DNA of 64,000 nt from Leptoclinus maculatus (lineage: Eukaryota > Chordata > Actinopteri > Perciformes > Stichaeidae), in NCBI GenBank assembly GCA_032191485.1, contig JAVDOI010000019.1, positions 526,001 through 590,000 on the forward strand, written 5' to 3'. Position 1 is the stretch's first letter. Each line of letters starts with the position of its first letter. Below, piece by piece: positions 13,701 through 24,086 of the stretch. The position numbers and the translations under genes were made by a program. The notes under the pieces are model-generated. The model was not told where the DNA came from, did not search any database, and saw nothing but the letters and a program-made list of their open reading frames with translations.

Positions 13701-16700
13701 GAAGTTACAGATATCCTGGGAAACTAAAAGCTGTCTTGTCTGGGTTCATAACATCATCCTGAGGCGCTCCGTGGATTTCATCGAAGAGTATTCACTGTAT
13801 CTAGCAAACCACACGTCGGCTGGTTTACTACAGCTGTTGGAACCCAAAATAAACAATTTTGCTGTGATTTAACTGCAATAAAAGGACAAAAAGGGATGCC
13901 AAAATAACAACATAATAATGCCAATTTGTAAAAAGTCTGAATTCATGTTTTGTTTGTTCTCTCTGAAAGACGACAAGCAAATAACTTTTAAAATACTTCT
14001 CAATGGAGCTCGGATTCGATGTAGCTAGGCTTTGCTAACATTGTAGCAGCTCCATCAACACTCAATATAATGTCATCTAGGCGTAAATACGGCAGCGTCG
14101 CTATTGTTTGTACCATATGGTTTACACGCATACATTTATACACATGGTTTCGTCCGGTCTCAACCATGGAAGAAATAACCACTATATCATGCATCGTAGA
14201 GCTCTGGGTGAACACCTACGGCTACAATATTTTTTTCCTCCACAGTTTCTGATTCAACAACAGCAGGACCTCAGTGATGACTGGAGCAGAATCTCAATGC
14301 TAATAGGCTTTAGCAACACAGCGTAACGACAATTTCTCGCCCGAGTTGAATAATTTCGACACATGCAAATAGCGCGATTTTGAATTTACTCTCGTCCATT
14401 CGTGTCTTTGCATTGACTTTGTATGTAATCTAGTCATGCGAAAAATTTGCATCGCGTTTGGTGTGAACACAGCATAAGACAAAAAATGTAGAACAAAAAA
14501 CAAAACTGAACTCTTCAGTATTGCCATTGATTAAACTATTGTCAATAATTTCATTACTGTTATCTAACATTGTTAGCTGATGATATTTCAGTTATAGAAT
14601 TTGGCAATGGACAGGCCTTATAATGAAAACCAGTAAGGACTTTTCATTTATTTTATATTTTATTCCTATTTATAAAGCCAATTCCCTAAACGTCTGTGCA
14701 GGAACTTACTGAGATGACCTTAGTTAAAGCACATTTCTTTCATTTGTAGTGGAGAACCGATGTGAAATGAAGACAAATGCAATACTTCTTGACAGAAATA
14801 ATGTTAAAGAACAGCGCTGCATGCAAGATGAGCCAATCTGGATTGTGAGATATGATTAGCAGTTTGAACAAGTAATGACACTAGAGCAGGGGTGTCAAAG
14901 TCAAGGCAGCAAAAAAAATAAAAAATTAAAGTTAGACTTGATAATAAAAATATCCTCATAGTCGAAATTATGCGATAGAAAGTCGAAGTTATGAGATAGA
15001 AAGTCATAATTATGAGATACTTAAACACAGTCTCAGAAGCAGCTCTTCATAGGTTCACATTTCTTGAACCTAGAATGTATTGTGAGTACATTGAAGACTA
15101 CTTTAAACGTGGCTTTACAACACATGAAATACTTCACGTGGGATTGTGCAAACACACCCTTGAAAGGATTTTAAGCATTGACCAAGGTTTTTGTAATAAC
15201 TTGTGTTTGATATTTGTCTTTGCTATTTTCTTTAAAAGTTTGATAGAGTAATGTGGGTTTCTTAACCCTAAATTAAAAGGATTTAAGTTATAACAGAAAT
15301 GTGCTTAAATATATTTTTACAGTTATATAACTGCATGTACAATATTTTTACACTTGAATAAACAATAATCAAATGCAGAGACAGTTATTTACCAATATGT
15401 TAGGAGTAGTTACATTTACACAGTCTTACTTTTACAACCGGGCGACCATGATGCTGATGTGGCCCAGAGTGAAAATTAGTTTGACACCCCTGCACTAGAG
15501 TATCTGAAAAAAGGGTATGGAATGTTTACTTGAATACACAATCTATTTAAAAAATGTAAAATTTACCTCTCACTGAGGTACATTTAAGGGTCAAATACGG
15601 ACCAGTAAGATTTTTATTTTGTGAATGCATGACCAGAAATAATTTCCAAGCCTGCTGTATATCAGCATTTGTGAACCTATGAAAAAACTCACTTTGGGAA
15701 TGTTTGTAGCTCTAGCGTACACAATTTCAAACGCCACGTCCTTCTCCAAGCTCAGAAAGAAAAGGGTCTGACGAAAGAGGTGGGCCCAAGCCAGGAGCTC
15801 TGCAGCTAGACCCTTATCATTTGAGCCCAAACGAATCCCTTACATTGTTATTAATGATAATAACCTACAATAAGGTTAACAGGTTGTGTTCCTAATGAAA
15901 TGTTCTGGTCATGATGCCACACAGGCCCAATCCCAGTGACCACACAACTAATCTTCAACAGTACCTGTAACCGACTACAATGTAACTAGGACTGTTTCCA
16001 CCACTTGTTTTTTTTTCTTCGCAGGTCTTGCCCAGAGTGTCGGATCACATCCAACTTTGTCATCCCAAGCGAGTACTGGGTGGAGGATAAGGAGGACAAG
16101 CAGAAACTCATCCAGAAATACAAGGATGGCATGGGGTACACAGATCATTTCCTATGCTGAGGAAAAACTTGCCTAAAAGCTGTATGTCTGCTGGACTTAT
16201 TTCTGCCTTATTTCTACCACCTGGTCAAAGAAACAGGGATACAATCTGTTTTTCTGCTTCTTTAGTTTGCACTAATACTTAAGCTGAGTTTTTGTTTCTT
16301 TTTTAGAGGCATTTAATCTTTTCAGTCTGGCTTATTTTTAATCTTGGATGGTGATTCTGCGGGAGTGGGTGGTAATGGTGGACAGCTCTGCATGAAGTGG
16401 GCGGATGATCCAGTGTGTAAAAGAAAATTCTGTGTTCATTTAAAAAGCTCCTCTGAGAAAACATCTATCTTCCAAAGATCAATAGTGTTTGATGCCTCTG
16501 GTGTGCTTTTGTGCTTGAATCACTGAGACAATCTTTGAACTTGCTGTACTTTTGCTCTTTTTGTCTTCTCCAGGAGTAAACTGTGTCGATACTTTGACGA
16601 GGGTCGTGGAACGTGTCCTTTTGGCTCAAATTGCTTCTATAAGCATGCCTTTCCTGATGGACGGCTGGAGGAAGCACAACCCCAGCGAAGACAGACCGGA

Positions 16701-18911
16701 TCCAACAGCAGGAATCGGGTAAGAGTTCACACTACCTCCTCAAATCCTGTCATTAGCAAGTACTCATAAAAATACTAAAGTGCTACCAAGATTGTCACAG
16801 TTTGTCAAAAGCAACTAACAGCAACAACACCTTCTCACCTATAGTGCCCTCTGCTGGATGTGGAAAATAGAAAGTGTAAGAATATGTGACCTGAAATATT
16901 TAAACTTACTTAAAAGGTTCAATGTGGCTTTTGTAGAGTAAATACTTTAAGTATTGACTCGAACACCTGTTAATATAGTGTTATCCAGTTTAACATCACA
17001 ACAAAACGAATAATAAATGAACAGAAATGGTGAACAGATGTGTGATGCATGATGGAAGTTTCTCAAATAAAAATGTATTTCTATTTATTTATTTACCTCT
17101 CATGACCTACATAAGTAAACAAGACCTTCAACAAGTAGATTGGCTAATTCTATATAGTTATTCTTAATGCTTGTCATCGGTGCCACAGGGTCCGATTCTG
17201 GCAAAATCTGACAATCATTCAGGTTCACCAGAAACTCCCTCAGCTCCAATTAGAGCCGGGCCGACGACAGCGACCAGCCCACCTCGGACAGACCCAGATC
17301 CAACTTGTTGCCGCCTTAGACCTGCAGCTAGAGCTCCAGTGCGAGGTGGAGAGCTCTGCACCCGGCAGCAGAGGCTCCTCCTCCGACCACGAGCCTCGCC
17401 TCGCTGTTCCGCCGGTCCCCACTGGGAGCTGTATCCGCGGCTGGAGAACCACGCCGTACTGCTGGGCTCGCTGAAGGGAAGGGGGCAGCGGAGAACCAGA
17501 ACTAGTTTTCTGGTGCTTGGAAACAATACTTATCATCACAACATTACATTTCCTCGTAGTAACTTTGAATATATCCCCTCATCAATATACTACGGATGCC
17601 ACCGTAGTACTCTGACAAATTTGGTAAATATCAGCCACAGCGTGCAACCATGGTAAGGCTAACGTAACCATGTTTTTGCTTTCTGCGGCTCACGTTACTA
17701 CAGTCTTGGAAGGCAGGAGTGAGCGAAGGGGTATTCAGTTTAAATTTGATCATGTCCATTGTACTTTTTTTCTTAATTTTTATCATTGAATTTCCAAAAT
17801 CGTTTTGACAATTGCCCATCCCAAGTGTGGCAGGAGGGATTTGGATATAAAAGCCATTAGTGACAGAAGACACTGAAAAGTTAACTATGTCAAAATGATG
17901 AAATACTGAATAAAAATATTGATTTACGTGGTCAACATTTTGTGATATTTAAATCGAGATTACCAAAATGATGAGCTAGTAAATAAAAATGCTGAGTTGG
18001 TAAATTAAATTAAACAAAAAAACTTTTTTCAGTGTCGTAATGGAAAACAATGAGAAAATTAAGCATTATTTTGATACTGGGAGTCCATTATTAGAAAAAT
18101 TTGATTTTTACTTTGACTTAAAGGGCAAGGTTAGGATTGGGGGTGGATCTATTAGCTGAAATGGAATATAGTACTCGTAGCTATGTTTTCATTAGTGTAT
18201 AAGCGCTTGAAACTAAGAAAGATATTAACGGAGTCTGCTGTGTTGCACCGCCATGTTTCTACAGTAGCCTAGAATGGACAAACCAAGCACTGGCTTTGTA
18301 ACGTATTTACGCTACCTGAAGGCCACCGTAGTACTCTGACAAATTTGGTAAATATCAGCCACAGCGTGCAACCATGGTAAGGCTAACGTAACCATGTTTT
18401 TGCTTTCTGGGGCTCACGTTACTACAGTCTTGGAAGGCAGGAGTGAGCGAAGGGGTATTCAGTTGGTTTGCAATCTGCAACCTCACGTCTAGATGCCACT
18501 AAATCCTCCACACTGAACCTTTAAGTCTGAAATTGGTATCATAAATTTGACTGTGAGTAGCATAATTTTTGTCATTCCTAACATTTCCTCTTACTTTTTT
18601 TTTTTCTTGTAGAAATGGGCTTCCATACTTTCCAGACTTTTATTGTCCTCAGAATACATTCTTCTTTGAGAATAAAACTCTTTCCCTCTTCCTCTCAGAA
18701 CTCGAGACGAACACCGCTGTGGGACATCTTCGACGAACGGGAAAGCACCGACTCCTTTGACAACGAGGATGAGGAGATGGTGACGTTTGAGCTGAGCGAG
18801 ATGCTCCTCATGCTCCTTGCCGCAGGAACCGACGATGAGGTGACAGATTCAGAGGACGAATGGGACTTGTTTCACGAGGAGCTGGACGATTTCTATGAGA
18901 TTTACCTATAG
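1350..18911 (+). CDS. mkrn1: Makorin-1, RING-type E3 ubiquitin-protein ligase (8 coding exons, 431 aa)
   Basis: Exons: 1350-1423, 2120-2251, 7094-7275, 8685-8908, 13068-13282, 16025-16135, 16574-16718, 18699-18911. Every junction has AG/GT and the phases join to 1296 nt. The protein has two N-terminal C3H1 fingers (about residues 19-77), a third in exon 4, the makorin Cys-His stretch (DMCGLQVLHP then CIEAHEKD), a C3HC4 RING from C228 (CGVC) to C281 (CPEC) across exons 5-6, a fourth C3H1 finger (CRYFDEGRGTCPFGSNCFYKH), and an acidic tail ending DDFYEIYL. This order defines makorins; the length fits fish makorin-1 (roughly 430-440 aa). In the family, MKRN1 is an E3 ligase that also binds RNA through its C3H1 fingers. 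The first ATG is chosen because it precedes an alanine-rich leader in phase with exon 2; a second in-frame ATG follows eight codons later. The introns hold many transposons. Confidence 0.97.
2890..3265. repeat. Common teleost interspersed repeat (non-autonomous)
   Basis: Intron 2 sequence beginning gggctgcaactaatgatta and containing several ATTAATC/GATTAAT-type motifs, ending near a short tandem repeat of ttattattgattgcaattca at about 3205-3245. From memory it matches a very abundant fish MITE-like repeat; no database was searched. No coding content. Confidence 0.5.
3373..3429. repeat. Perfect 28-bp inverted repeat with a 1-nt spacer
   Basis: The 28-bp arms at 3373-3400 and 3402-3429 are exact reverse complements around a single T. 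Transcribed, it would fold into a perfect hairpin. It lies in mkrn1 intron 2, not obviously inside a transposon. Confidence 0.9.
7394..7430. repeat. Perfect 16-bp inverted repeat, 5-nt loop
   Basis: Arms 7394-7409 and 7415-7430 are exact reverse complements. Located in mkrn1 intron 3, about 120 bp after exon 3. Confidence 0.85.
7991..8565. mobile_element. MITE-like element in mkrn1 intron 3
   Basis: The left end gaaaggtaacttcgacc and the right end ctgaaaagttaccctttaa are inverted with respect to each other. Internal phrases such as ccctatttacacgtttttgtg are those of a frequent fish non-autonomous repeat (memory only). It ends 120 bp before exon 4. The exact limits and superfamily were not established. 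Confidence 0.55.
10554..10640. mobile_element. hAT-type terminus fragment
   Basis: Begins caggggtgggcaattat, a terminal inverted repeat type common in fish and mammalian hAT MITEs, followed by a purine-rich stretch. No matching right end was located, so it is called a fragment. Confidence 0.4.
10710..10990. repeat. Interspersed repeat of the 'agtggtggaatgtaactaag' type
   Basis: Sequence from cagtggtggaatgtaacta through repeated taagta/ttacttaagta motifs. A related stretch, in part reversed, is seen at about 50980-51470, where agtacagtgcaagtacct occurs. Non-coding. Confidence 0.5.
11000..11112 (-). repeat. tRNA-like SINE or MITE segment (reverse orientation)
   Basis: Contains cttgctcagggacacttcg, ggatcgaaccatcaacctt and agtgagccac. 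In reverse complement these resemble the box-B-like part of a teleost tRNA-derived SINE. The unit is incomplete. Confidence 0.5.
11738..11811. repeat. 33-bp inverted repeat, 8-nt loop, one mismatch
   Basis: Arms 11738-11770 and 11779-11811 pair at 32 of 33 positions around the loop aagatcta. Located in mkrn1 intron 4. Confidence 0.88.
13494..14474 (+). mobile_element. Non-autonomous PIF/Harbinger-like transposon with a transposase N-terminal remnant
   Basis: Terminal inverted repeats tgctgcgttcacacc (13494) and ggtgtgaacacagca (ending 14474) differ by one base and are flanked by the 3-bp target duplication TAA (13491-13493, 14475-14477), as expected for PIF/Harbinger. A frame from 13660 starts MEEITSIAALYMLW and later reads VWVHNIILRR and EYSLYL, resembling the N-terminus of HARBI1-like transposases. 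The catalytic part is absent. The start region (tcaaccatggaagaaataacc) recurs near 14158, showing an internal duplication or two merged copies. It lies in mkrn1 intron 5. Confidence 0.8.
14887..15492 (+). mobile_element. Short hAT-type element carrying an integrase-like fragment
   Basis: Ends caggggtgtcaaa (14887) and tttgacacccctg (ending 15492) are inverted repeats, flanked by a perfect 8-bp duplication CACTAGAG (14879-14886 and 15493-15500). This is diagnostic of hAT insertion. Inside, a frame around 15040-15200 reads YCEYIEDYFKRGFTTHEIL followed by HTLERIL. That looks like the helix-turn-helix leader of integrase-type transposases, not of hAT transposases. It is 606 bp, non-autonomous, in mkrn1 intron 5. 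Confidence 0.85.
17190..17656 (+). other. Possible alternative mkrn1 exon or captured coding fragment
   Basis: This GC-rich block lies between exons 7 and 8, just after a plausible acceptor (gtgccacag). Read in phase with exon 7 it stays open to a stop at 17654-17656, and a second frame is open to about 17475. The product is rich in Pro, Arg, Ser and Thr and has no recognised domain. Exon 7 joins exon 8 perfectly without it, so it is not part of the standard protein. From about 17480 the frame runs into an interspersed repeat, which argues against a conserved exon. Confidence 0.25.
17480..18525 (+). repeat. Interspersed repeat with a 143-bp internal direct duplication
   Basis: Two 143-bp blocks, 17598-17740 and 18322-18464, match at about 142 positions and lie 724 bp apart. 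The second continues into gcaatctgcaacctcacgtc and ends near ctgaaccttta, a familiar 3' end of an abundant fish repeat. The first is preceded by the left part of what looks like the same repeat. An insertion with local duplication, or two copies, would explain it. Confidence 0.6.
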
Positions 18912-18914
18912 CGG

Positions 18915-18935
18915 CCCCCCCCCCCCCCCCCCCCC
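18915..18935 (+). repeat. 21-nt poly(C) tract directly after the mkrn1 stop codon
   Basis: An unbroken run of C starts four bases after the TAG stop, at the very beginning of the 3'UTR. If transcribed it would be a ready site for poly(C)-binding proteins; that role is inference. Confidence 0.85.
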
Positions 18936-19035
18936 TGTGTATACTAGACACTAGAATGGACTGTCTTGTGCGAGTGATGGACAGTAGCTTTTTCCCCACC
19001 CCCTGTATTGTGGCAGTGCTTTATAGCAGGCCATT

Positions 19036-19041
19036 AATAAA
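19036..19041 (+). terminator. Candidate mkrn1 polyadenylation signal
   Basis: AATAAA lies 125 bp after the stop codon. A genomic A-run follows ten bases later. Another AATAAA lies at 19210-19215, so a longer 3'UTR is possible. Confidence 0.5.
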
Positions 19042-21718
19042 TGAACTTTTAAAAAAAAAAAAAAAAAGTCCAACAAGTGCTCGTGCTAAAAAATTTCTAG
19101 ACATCTATCCTCGTGGGTCTATCTTGTGCAATTCATGTTAAAAGGAAAAAAATGACAAAAAGAACTCGATATAAGATTTAACAAATTATAACTTTCTTCA
19201 AATATTGCTAATAAACATTGTCAAGTTTATTTGTGGGTGTGGGTTTGACTTGTTAATCATCTACCCAGGTGTTAATATGTACTTCTGAGACTCTGAGGAT
19301 GCATTCTTACTTACTCGGCACCATTTACTGTAATCGTGATGGGCATGTTGTAAGATTTTACATATGCTTTTTTTTTTTCTTTATTAAAGCTGCTGATAGC
19401 CAATATATTGTGCTGATGTTAAATACATTCACCATGATCATGTTCATGTTGTACTGAAAAGTATTTACTGTGTCCCCTTTTTCAAGGTGAAAAAGTCTGT
19501 CATGAGGCATTTAGATTATAATGAAACACACACTGTCCATCAAAGCCCAGACATTGGAACTCTTGTAAGGTTTGTGGCTGTTTAAAGCAGGGTGACCCCG
19601 GGCCCTTATCCTGAATAGTTGTTTTATGGAAGAGCTGTAAGAAATCTTTTCTTTTTCAGTGGAAAATTACTCAAGCACACAGATTTGAGCCCACATAGTG
19701 CTGCTCAATGCACTTGTGGCTGGAAGCTATACTACATAAAATTGTACTCTCTTTACATATCTTCCAGCCAACAGTAAAGCAGTCCCGTTCTTCAGTAAAA
19801 CATTATATATGGATCTGGGCTAGGGGAAGACCTGCTAAGTGGCCCTCACCTTCCTCTTCTCTCTCCTCTCTCTTTCTCCTCACACACGGACTAGTCTACG
19901 AAACGTTCTGCCCTTAGAATGAATAATGAATTTACTGTGCAATTTTATATTGGGTTTTCAAAATACTTTTGTTTTTCTGTGATCCAACTAAAGTATGGGC
20001 CAATTGGCTCCATACAGTGGTCAAATAGACAAAATAAAGAACTTAATTTAAAATTTGCTGAGCATCTAGGTACCAAGTCCTTCCTCAGAACCAGGCTATA
20101 AAGAGTCAACTCTAATAACTCTTCAGCAGTGCAGAGAATCACGGAGCTGAGAGACTTTCCATTCCCCACAACACCAGTGTGAAGTGTAGATTCACTGCTC
20201 TGTTTCTTTGCTGCTGAGACGCTCATCCACTGACTCCTGATAGCTGGTCTCAACCTGTTAAACTCCATTTGAATGCATACGTTTGTACTGAAATGTGTGT
20301 TTTCTATGTTCCACAGCCATCCATCTTAACTTGAAATTAAAGTTTATTATCAATCTCTGTACTGTGTTTAGTCTAAATACTTTTGTCTGTTTAAGTCACA
20401 GCCTGATAACCATCAGTGTGTAGAAAATATTAGAAAATATACACGTTTACTGTGTGTGTGATTATATGTATATGTTGAATGACATAGTGAATGAAATGCG
20501 ATATACGAGATATGTATGTGATCAGGGATCTCTAAAAGTTATATTTGCTCCCTTTTATCTTTTGTGCTGATCCGATCTGTGATCTGATTTGTGATACATT
20601 CCGAACCGTGAGTTTTATGATCTTTTGCACCACTATTTTGAATATGGCGACTGCATGTGGCTCAGTGGTATCAGAAGACCGGCGGCACGACATGTAGTGT
20701 GAGCTTTGAGTGGTATACAAGTACAAGTACATTTACCATGTATGTTTGTGTTTTTCTTTTTGAATTAACAATTTTCAAAAACAAAGTTTATTAAACTTTG
20801 TACTACAGAGTGCACTGCACATGCCTCAAAACATAGTTAATCAAGCATTCACACATTGTCAATGTAGGGTGCATCAGTATGTACACCTCTTTCTATCGGG
20901 TGTATAAATAGCAAAACTTAATTTATGGAAAATTGACTTTTCTCTGTCTTTGAATTAAAAACCTGTACCGTTTAAATTTCTCCTGCTATTGTGGGGACAA
21001 TATTGTTATTAATTTCTTTATCTCTCAGTCTTAGCGACATTTCACTGACTCCACTGAATTTACCTCAGGCATTCTTGATTTGATTCTCTGCTGCATATTA
21101 ACTGAGCAGCCCATAATATAACGGCCAGCGTTGGGCAGCTATTACTGCAGTGCCAAATAGTTCCACAGGATGGTGTCTCCCTTTTATGATGATATGATCC
21201 GAATTTATCTTTCAAATCACATATTGAAAACCTTTTTTTCCAAGCTGAAACTTAAATTCGGTTCTTTTTTGGTAATAAATACCGTTTCTACCTCCACATA
21301 AGGATACATTTGATTTTGACAACTTTTTTTTTACCTTAATTGGATTACAGTGATCCGCTCTGAATGCACCTTTTCTTAAGTACAGAAGAACCTGAGAGGC
21401 GATTTCAGTGGGGGAATTTAATTCCATTTTAAAAGATTTGAGACAATAGCACCCGTGGTCAATGTGGTTGCCATTAAATAATTTCTTTGAAATCCTTTTA
21501 CAATTGAATTATGTTATTTTTTTAATGCATTTTAACTGCATATTGTGCGTGTTCACTTGCAGTGTGTCACTTTTTGTGAATTTGTCCGCTTGTATCGTTT
21601 GTGTTTATTGTTGTACCAATGTTTAGCACTCTTTATTTGTTACAATGTATCAAATTAACTGCTTTCCCAAAATGAAAAAAAAAATCTATTCAAGTATACT
21701 TTATAGGCATAGCATACA

Positions 21719-21943
21719 TTTATGGAGCAGAGGACATGAGCAAATAGTAATTGCAACCAAATCCACCCATGTCAGGTGAAGCAGGCATGCAGATGTTTTA
21801 AAGATGATGTTTTGTAATTTCTGGGAGGCAGAAATTACAATCACAGTTTTGGATTCAGCATCTGGACATAAAGTATTTTGCACACTGATTTCTCAGTTTA
21901 CACATCGGGAACTGTGGCTCAGTGGTAAAAGCAGGGTCGTCCT
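21719..21943. repeat. Host segment duplicated around an LTR (copy 1)
   Basis: This 225-bp block recurs at 22966-23188 with only small differences (for example two bases lost near 23053). It holds an 11-bp inverted repeat (21812-21822 and 21830-21840) and the first part of a SINE-like unit (ctgtggctcagtggtaaaag). The SINE continues properly only after copy 2, so copy 2 keeps the original junction. Confidence 0.85.
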
Positions 21944-22913
21944 TGTAGCAGAACAGAAATGCACAGAACAGCCCTTTTCCCACCTGACAGGAAAAGAAGG
22001 TGGGGAAAGGGAGGCTATAAATTAGACGCACCTGTGAGCTGGGGGAAGGAGGGGAAAAACAATCAACTCACCAAAGCTGCATGGAGGAGCAACCAGAGAG
22101 GAGTGAGAGTGTTAATGGAGTTAAAGAAGGTATGATTCAGTTTCTGGACCTTTTAAGCTCACCATAAGAAATAGTTGACAACGACTAACTAAATCGGAGG
22201 AGCAAGGATCCGTGAACCAACTGAACACACGGTGCTTTCTTGGAGGACCAGGCCTTACTGGAGGTGTGCTGATCCCGGGAGCAGGTGGTGGAAAAGAATC
22301 GTGTTCTACTACAGCTTGGACCAGGTTGGGCCTCCTTAACTTCGGGGATTCATCAGCTAAGTCCTTTTAACTGCAACTCTCCAGACTTCTCCTTCTTCTT
22401 CTCCTCAAACACTTACACACCCTGAAATTAACTGCCTTCCTCCATACTACAAACAGTGAACTGCCAGATATTCATTTAGCTTTGGAACGGACCTACAACC
22501 CCCCCAACCACACACACACACGCACCCACCCACATTCACACATTCACCTGGAGTCCTCATTCATTTCTATTACTCCATGGACATTTCATTTCTATATCTG
22601 GACTCGGTCATGTGGTGTATTTGATGTAAGGTATTTTTTTGTGTATAATTGTGTATAGAGAAAGAAACTATCTGTTTTGGTTTGATTTATGATTTTGAGT
22701 AAACTATAATTGACTGAACTGAAACACATTAATTGGTTGAGTTTTGATTATTGTACATTTTGTAGCTGGGTTCGCAGGCTGGTCGGGTTAGTTCTCTCTC
22801 CAACGGTTCACAGTGCTCTTTCTTTATAAAATTGACAGGGTGGAATTCCTACTATTCTCCCGTCTGGAGCCCAACGTGCACTGTTGATTAGTTGTGAGAA
22901 AACCTACGCTACA
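21944..22913 (+). mobile_element. Solo LTR, family A
   Basis: Starts TGTAGCAGAACAG and ends CCTACGCTACA, so it has TG...CA ends. It carries a TATA-like motif (gctataaatta, about 22012). A second copy of the same family is at 43390-44368. No gag or pol sequence lies beside it, so it is a solo LTR or LTR-derived insertion. The short duplication expected at an intact insertion is missing here. Confidence 0.75.
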
Positions 22914-22916
22914 GAA

Positions 22917-22960
22917 ATGTACAGTAATCAAAACTCAACCAATTAATGTGTTTCAGTTCA
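22917..22960 (-). repeat. Inverted copy of an internal LTR segment
   Basis: These 44 bases are the reverse complement of 22715-22758 inside the preceding LTR, with one mismatch. They lie between the LTR end and the second host-segment copy. Confidence 0.85.
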
Positions 22961-22965
22961 GAACG

Positions 22966-23188
22966 TTTATGGAGCAGAGGACATGAGCAAATAGTAATTG
23001 CAACCAAATCCACCCATGTCAGGTGAATCAGGCATGCAGATGTTTTAAAGATGTTTTGTAATTTCTGGGAGGCAGAAATTACAATCACAGTTTTGGATTC
23101 AGCATCTGGACATAAAGTATTTTGCACACTGATTTCTCAGTTTACACATCGGGAACTGTGGCTCAGTGGTAAAAGCAGGGTCGTCCTT
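22966..23188. repeat. Host segment duplicated around an LTR (copy 2)
   Basis: Second copy of 21719-21943. It runs without a break into the rest of a SINE-like unit. Confidence 0.85.
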
Positions 23189-23385
23189 CAATCAGAGGGC
23201 TCCACTAGTCCATGTTGATGTACAATTTGGGCAAGACATCCAAATTGCTGAGTATGAATGATTAGATGATGATAGATGATTTGTGTCGTGATGGTCAGGT
23301 GGCACCTTGCCACCAGTGTATGAATGGGTGAATGATGACATGTAGTGTTAAAGCGCTTTGAGTAGTCAGAATATAAAAGTATAGT
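23150..23385 (+). repeat. tRNA-derived SINE-like element
   Basis: Reads gaactgtggctcagtggtaaa at the head (A-box-like), then gggcaagacatccaaattg, tgtatgaatgggtgaatga and gtgttaaagcgctttgagta. This order is that of a widespread teleost tRNA-type SINE (from memory). The head is duplicated at 21909-21943. Confidence 0.6.
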
Positions 23386-24086
23386 TTACACATTACCCAT
23401 TCTTAAAACAAGGTTTTGGACAAAAGCGTTTTCCAAATCAATAAAGGTCAATTAAATAAAAAAACTGAAATTTAACTCTTGAAAGATTCTTTTCATAGCC
23501 TATTTATCAGTTACTTTTGCAAATATATATCAGTTACACTTTGAAATCTACACGAATCACTCTTCAAATCAGCATAAATTAGATCCACCGCAGAAAAAAT
23601 GTCACTTTTAAAGATGGTTTACCTGTTACTCCAGTTATTTCTTTCTTCTAAAACAGTGGTGAAAAACACCTGGAACAAATGCCAGGAGTTGAGTTAACAT
23701 TAAAACAACATTTTGACTGGGATGTTAACTGCATGACAAATTAATCAGATCACAAAAGGCCCAATTGCCTCTTAAGTCAGGCCCAAGGCCCCCAAGCAGG
23801 TAATGTGGCCCCTGTTACCACTTAAAAGCAACGCTAACACATCTTATTCATCCTACTCACATGCACTAAAAGCATGCATGCTATGTCAAGAAAGCAAGGA
23901 GACGCTCTGATAACATCACACTCTCTGCACATAATAAAAACGAAATAATAAATACATGAAAATAATTCAGCTGTAGTCCAGTCCATCAGACTCCATGCCT
24001 TTCTTTGCGCGTGTCTCTTTCTCTCCACCTTTAAGAGCACCAGAAAGGAAGAAAGAAGGGAGAAAGGGAAGCGACGCACGAATACA
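23386..24086. other. Intergenic DNA and presumed tmem121b 5' region
   Basis: No gene is visible. The last 100 bases form a purine-rich run (gaaaggaagaaagaaggg) before the tmem121b ATG and probably belong to its 5'UTR. Confidence 0.4.

Larger units (their letters stand above)
18912..21718. other. mkrn1 3'UTR and intergenic DNA
   Basis: After the mkrn1 3'UTR this stretch is AT-rich with only short overlapping frames on both strands. I see no domain, RNA gene or clear terminal-repeat element. Confidence 0.5.

Noticed and set aside
21701..23127. Two near-identical small proteins on the minus strand (60 and 72 aa)
   Set aside because: They are the two copies of the duplicated host segment beside the LTR. 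The similarity is of DNA origin and no coding constraint is visible.
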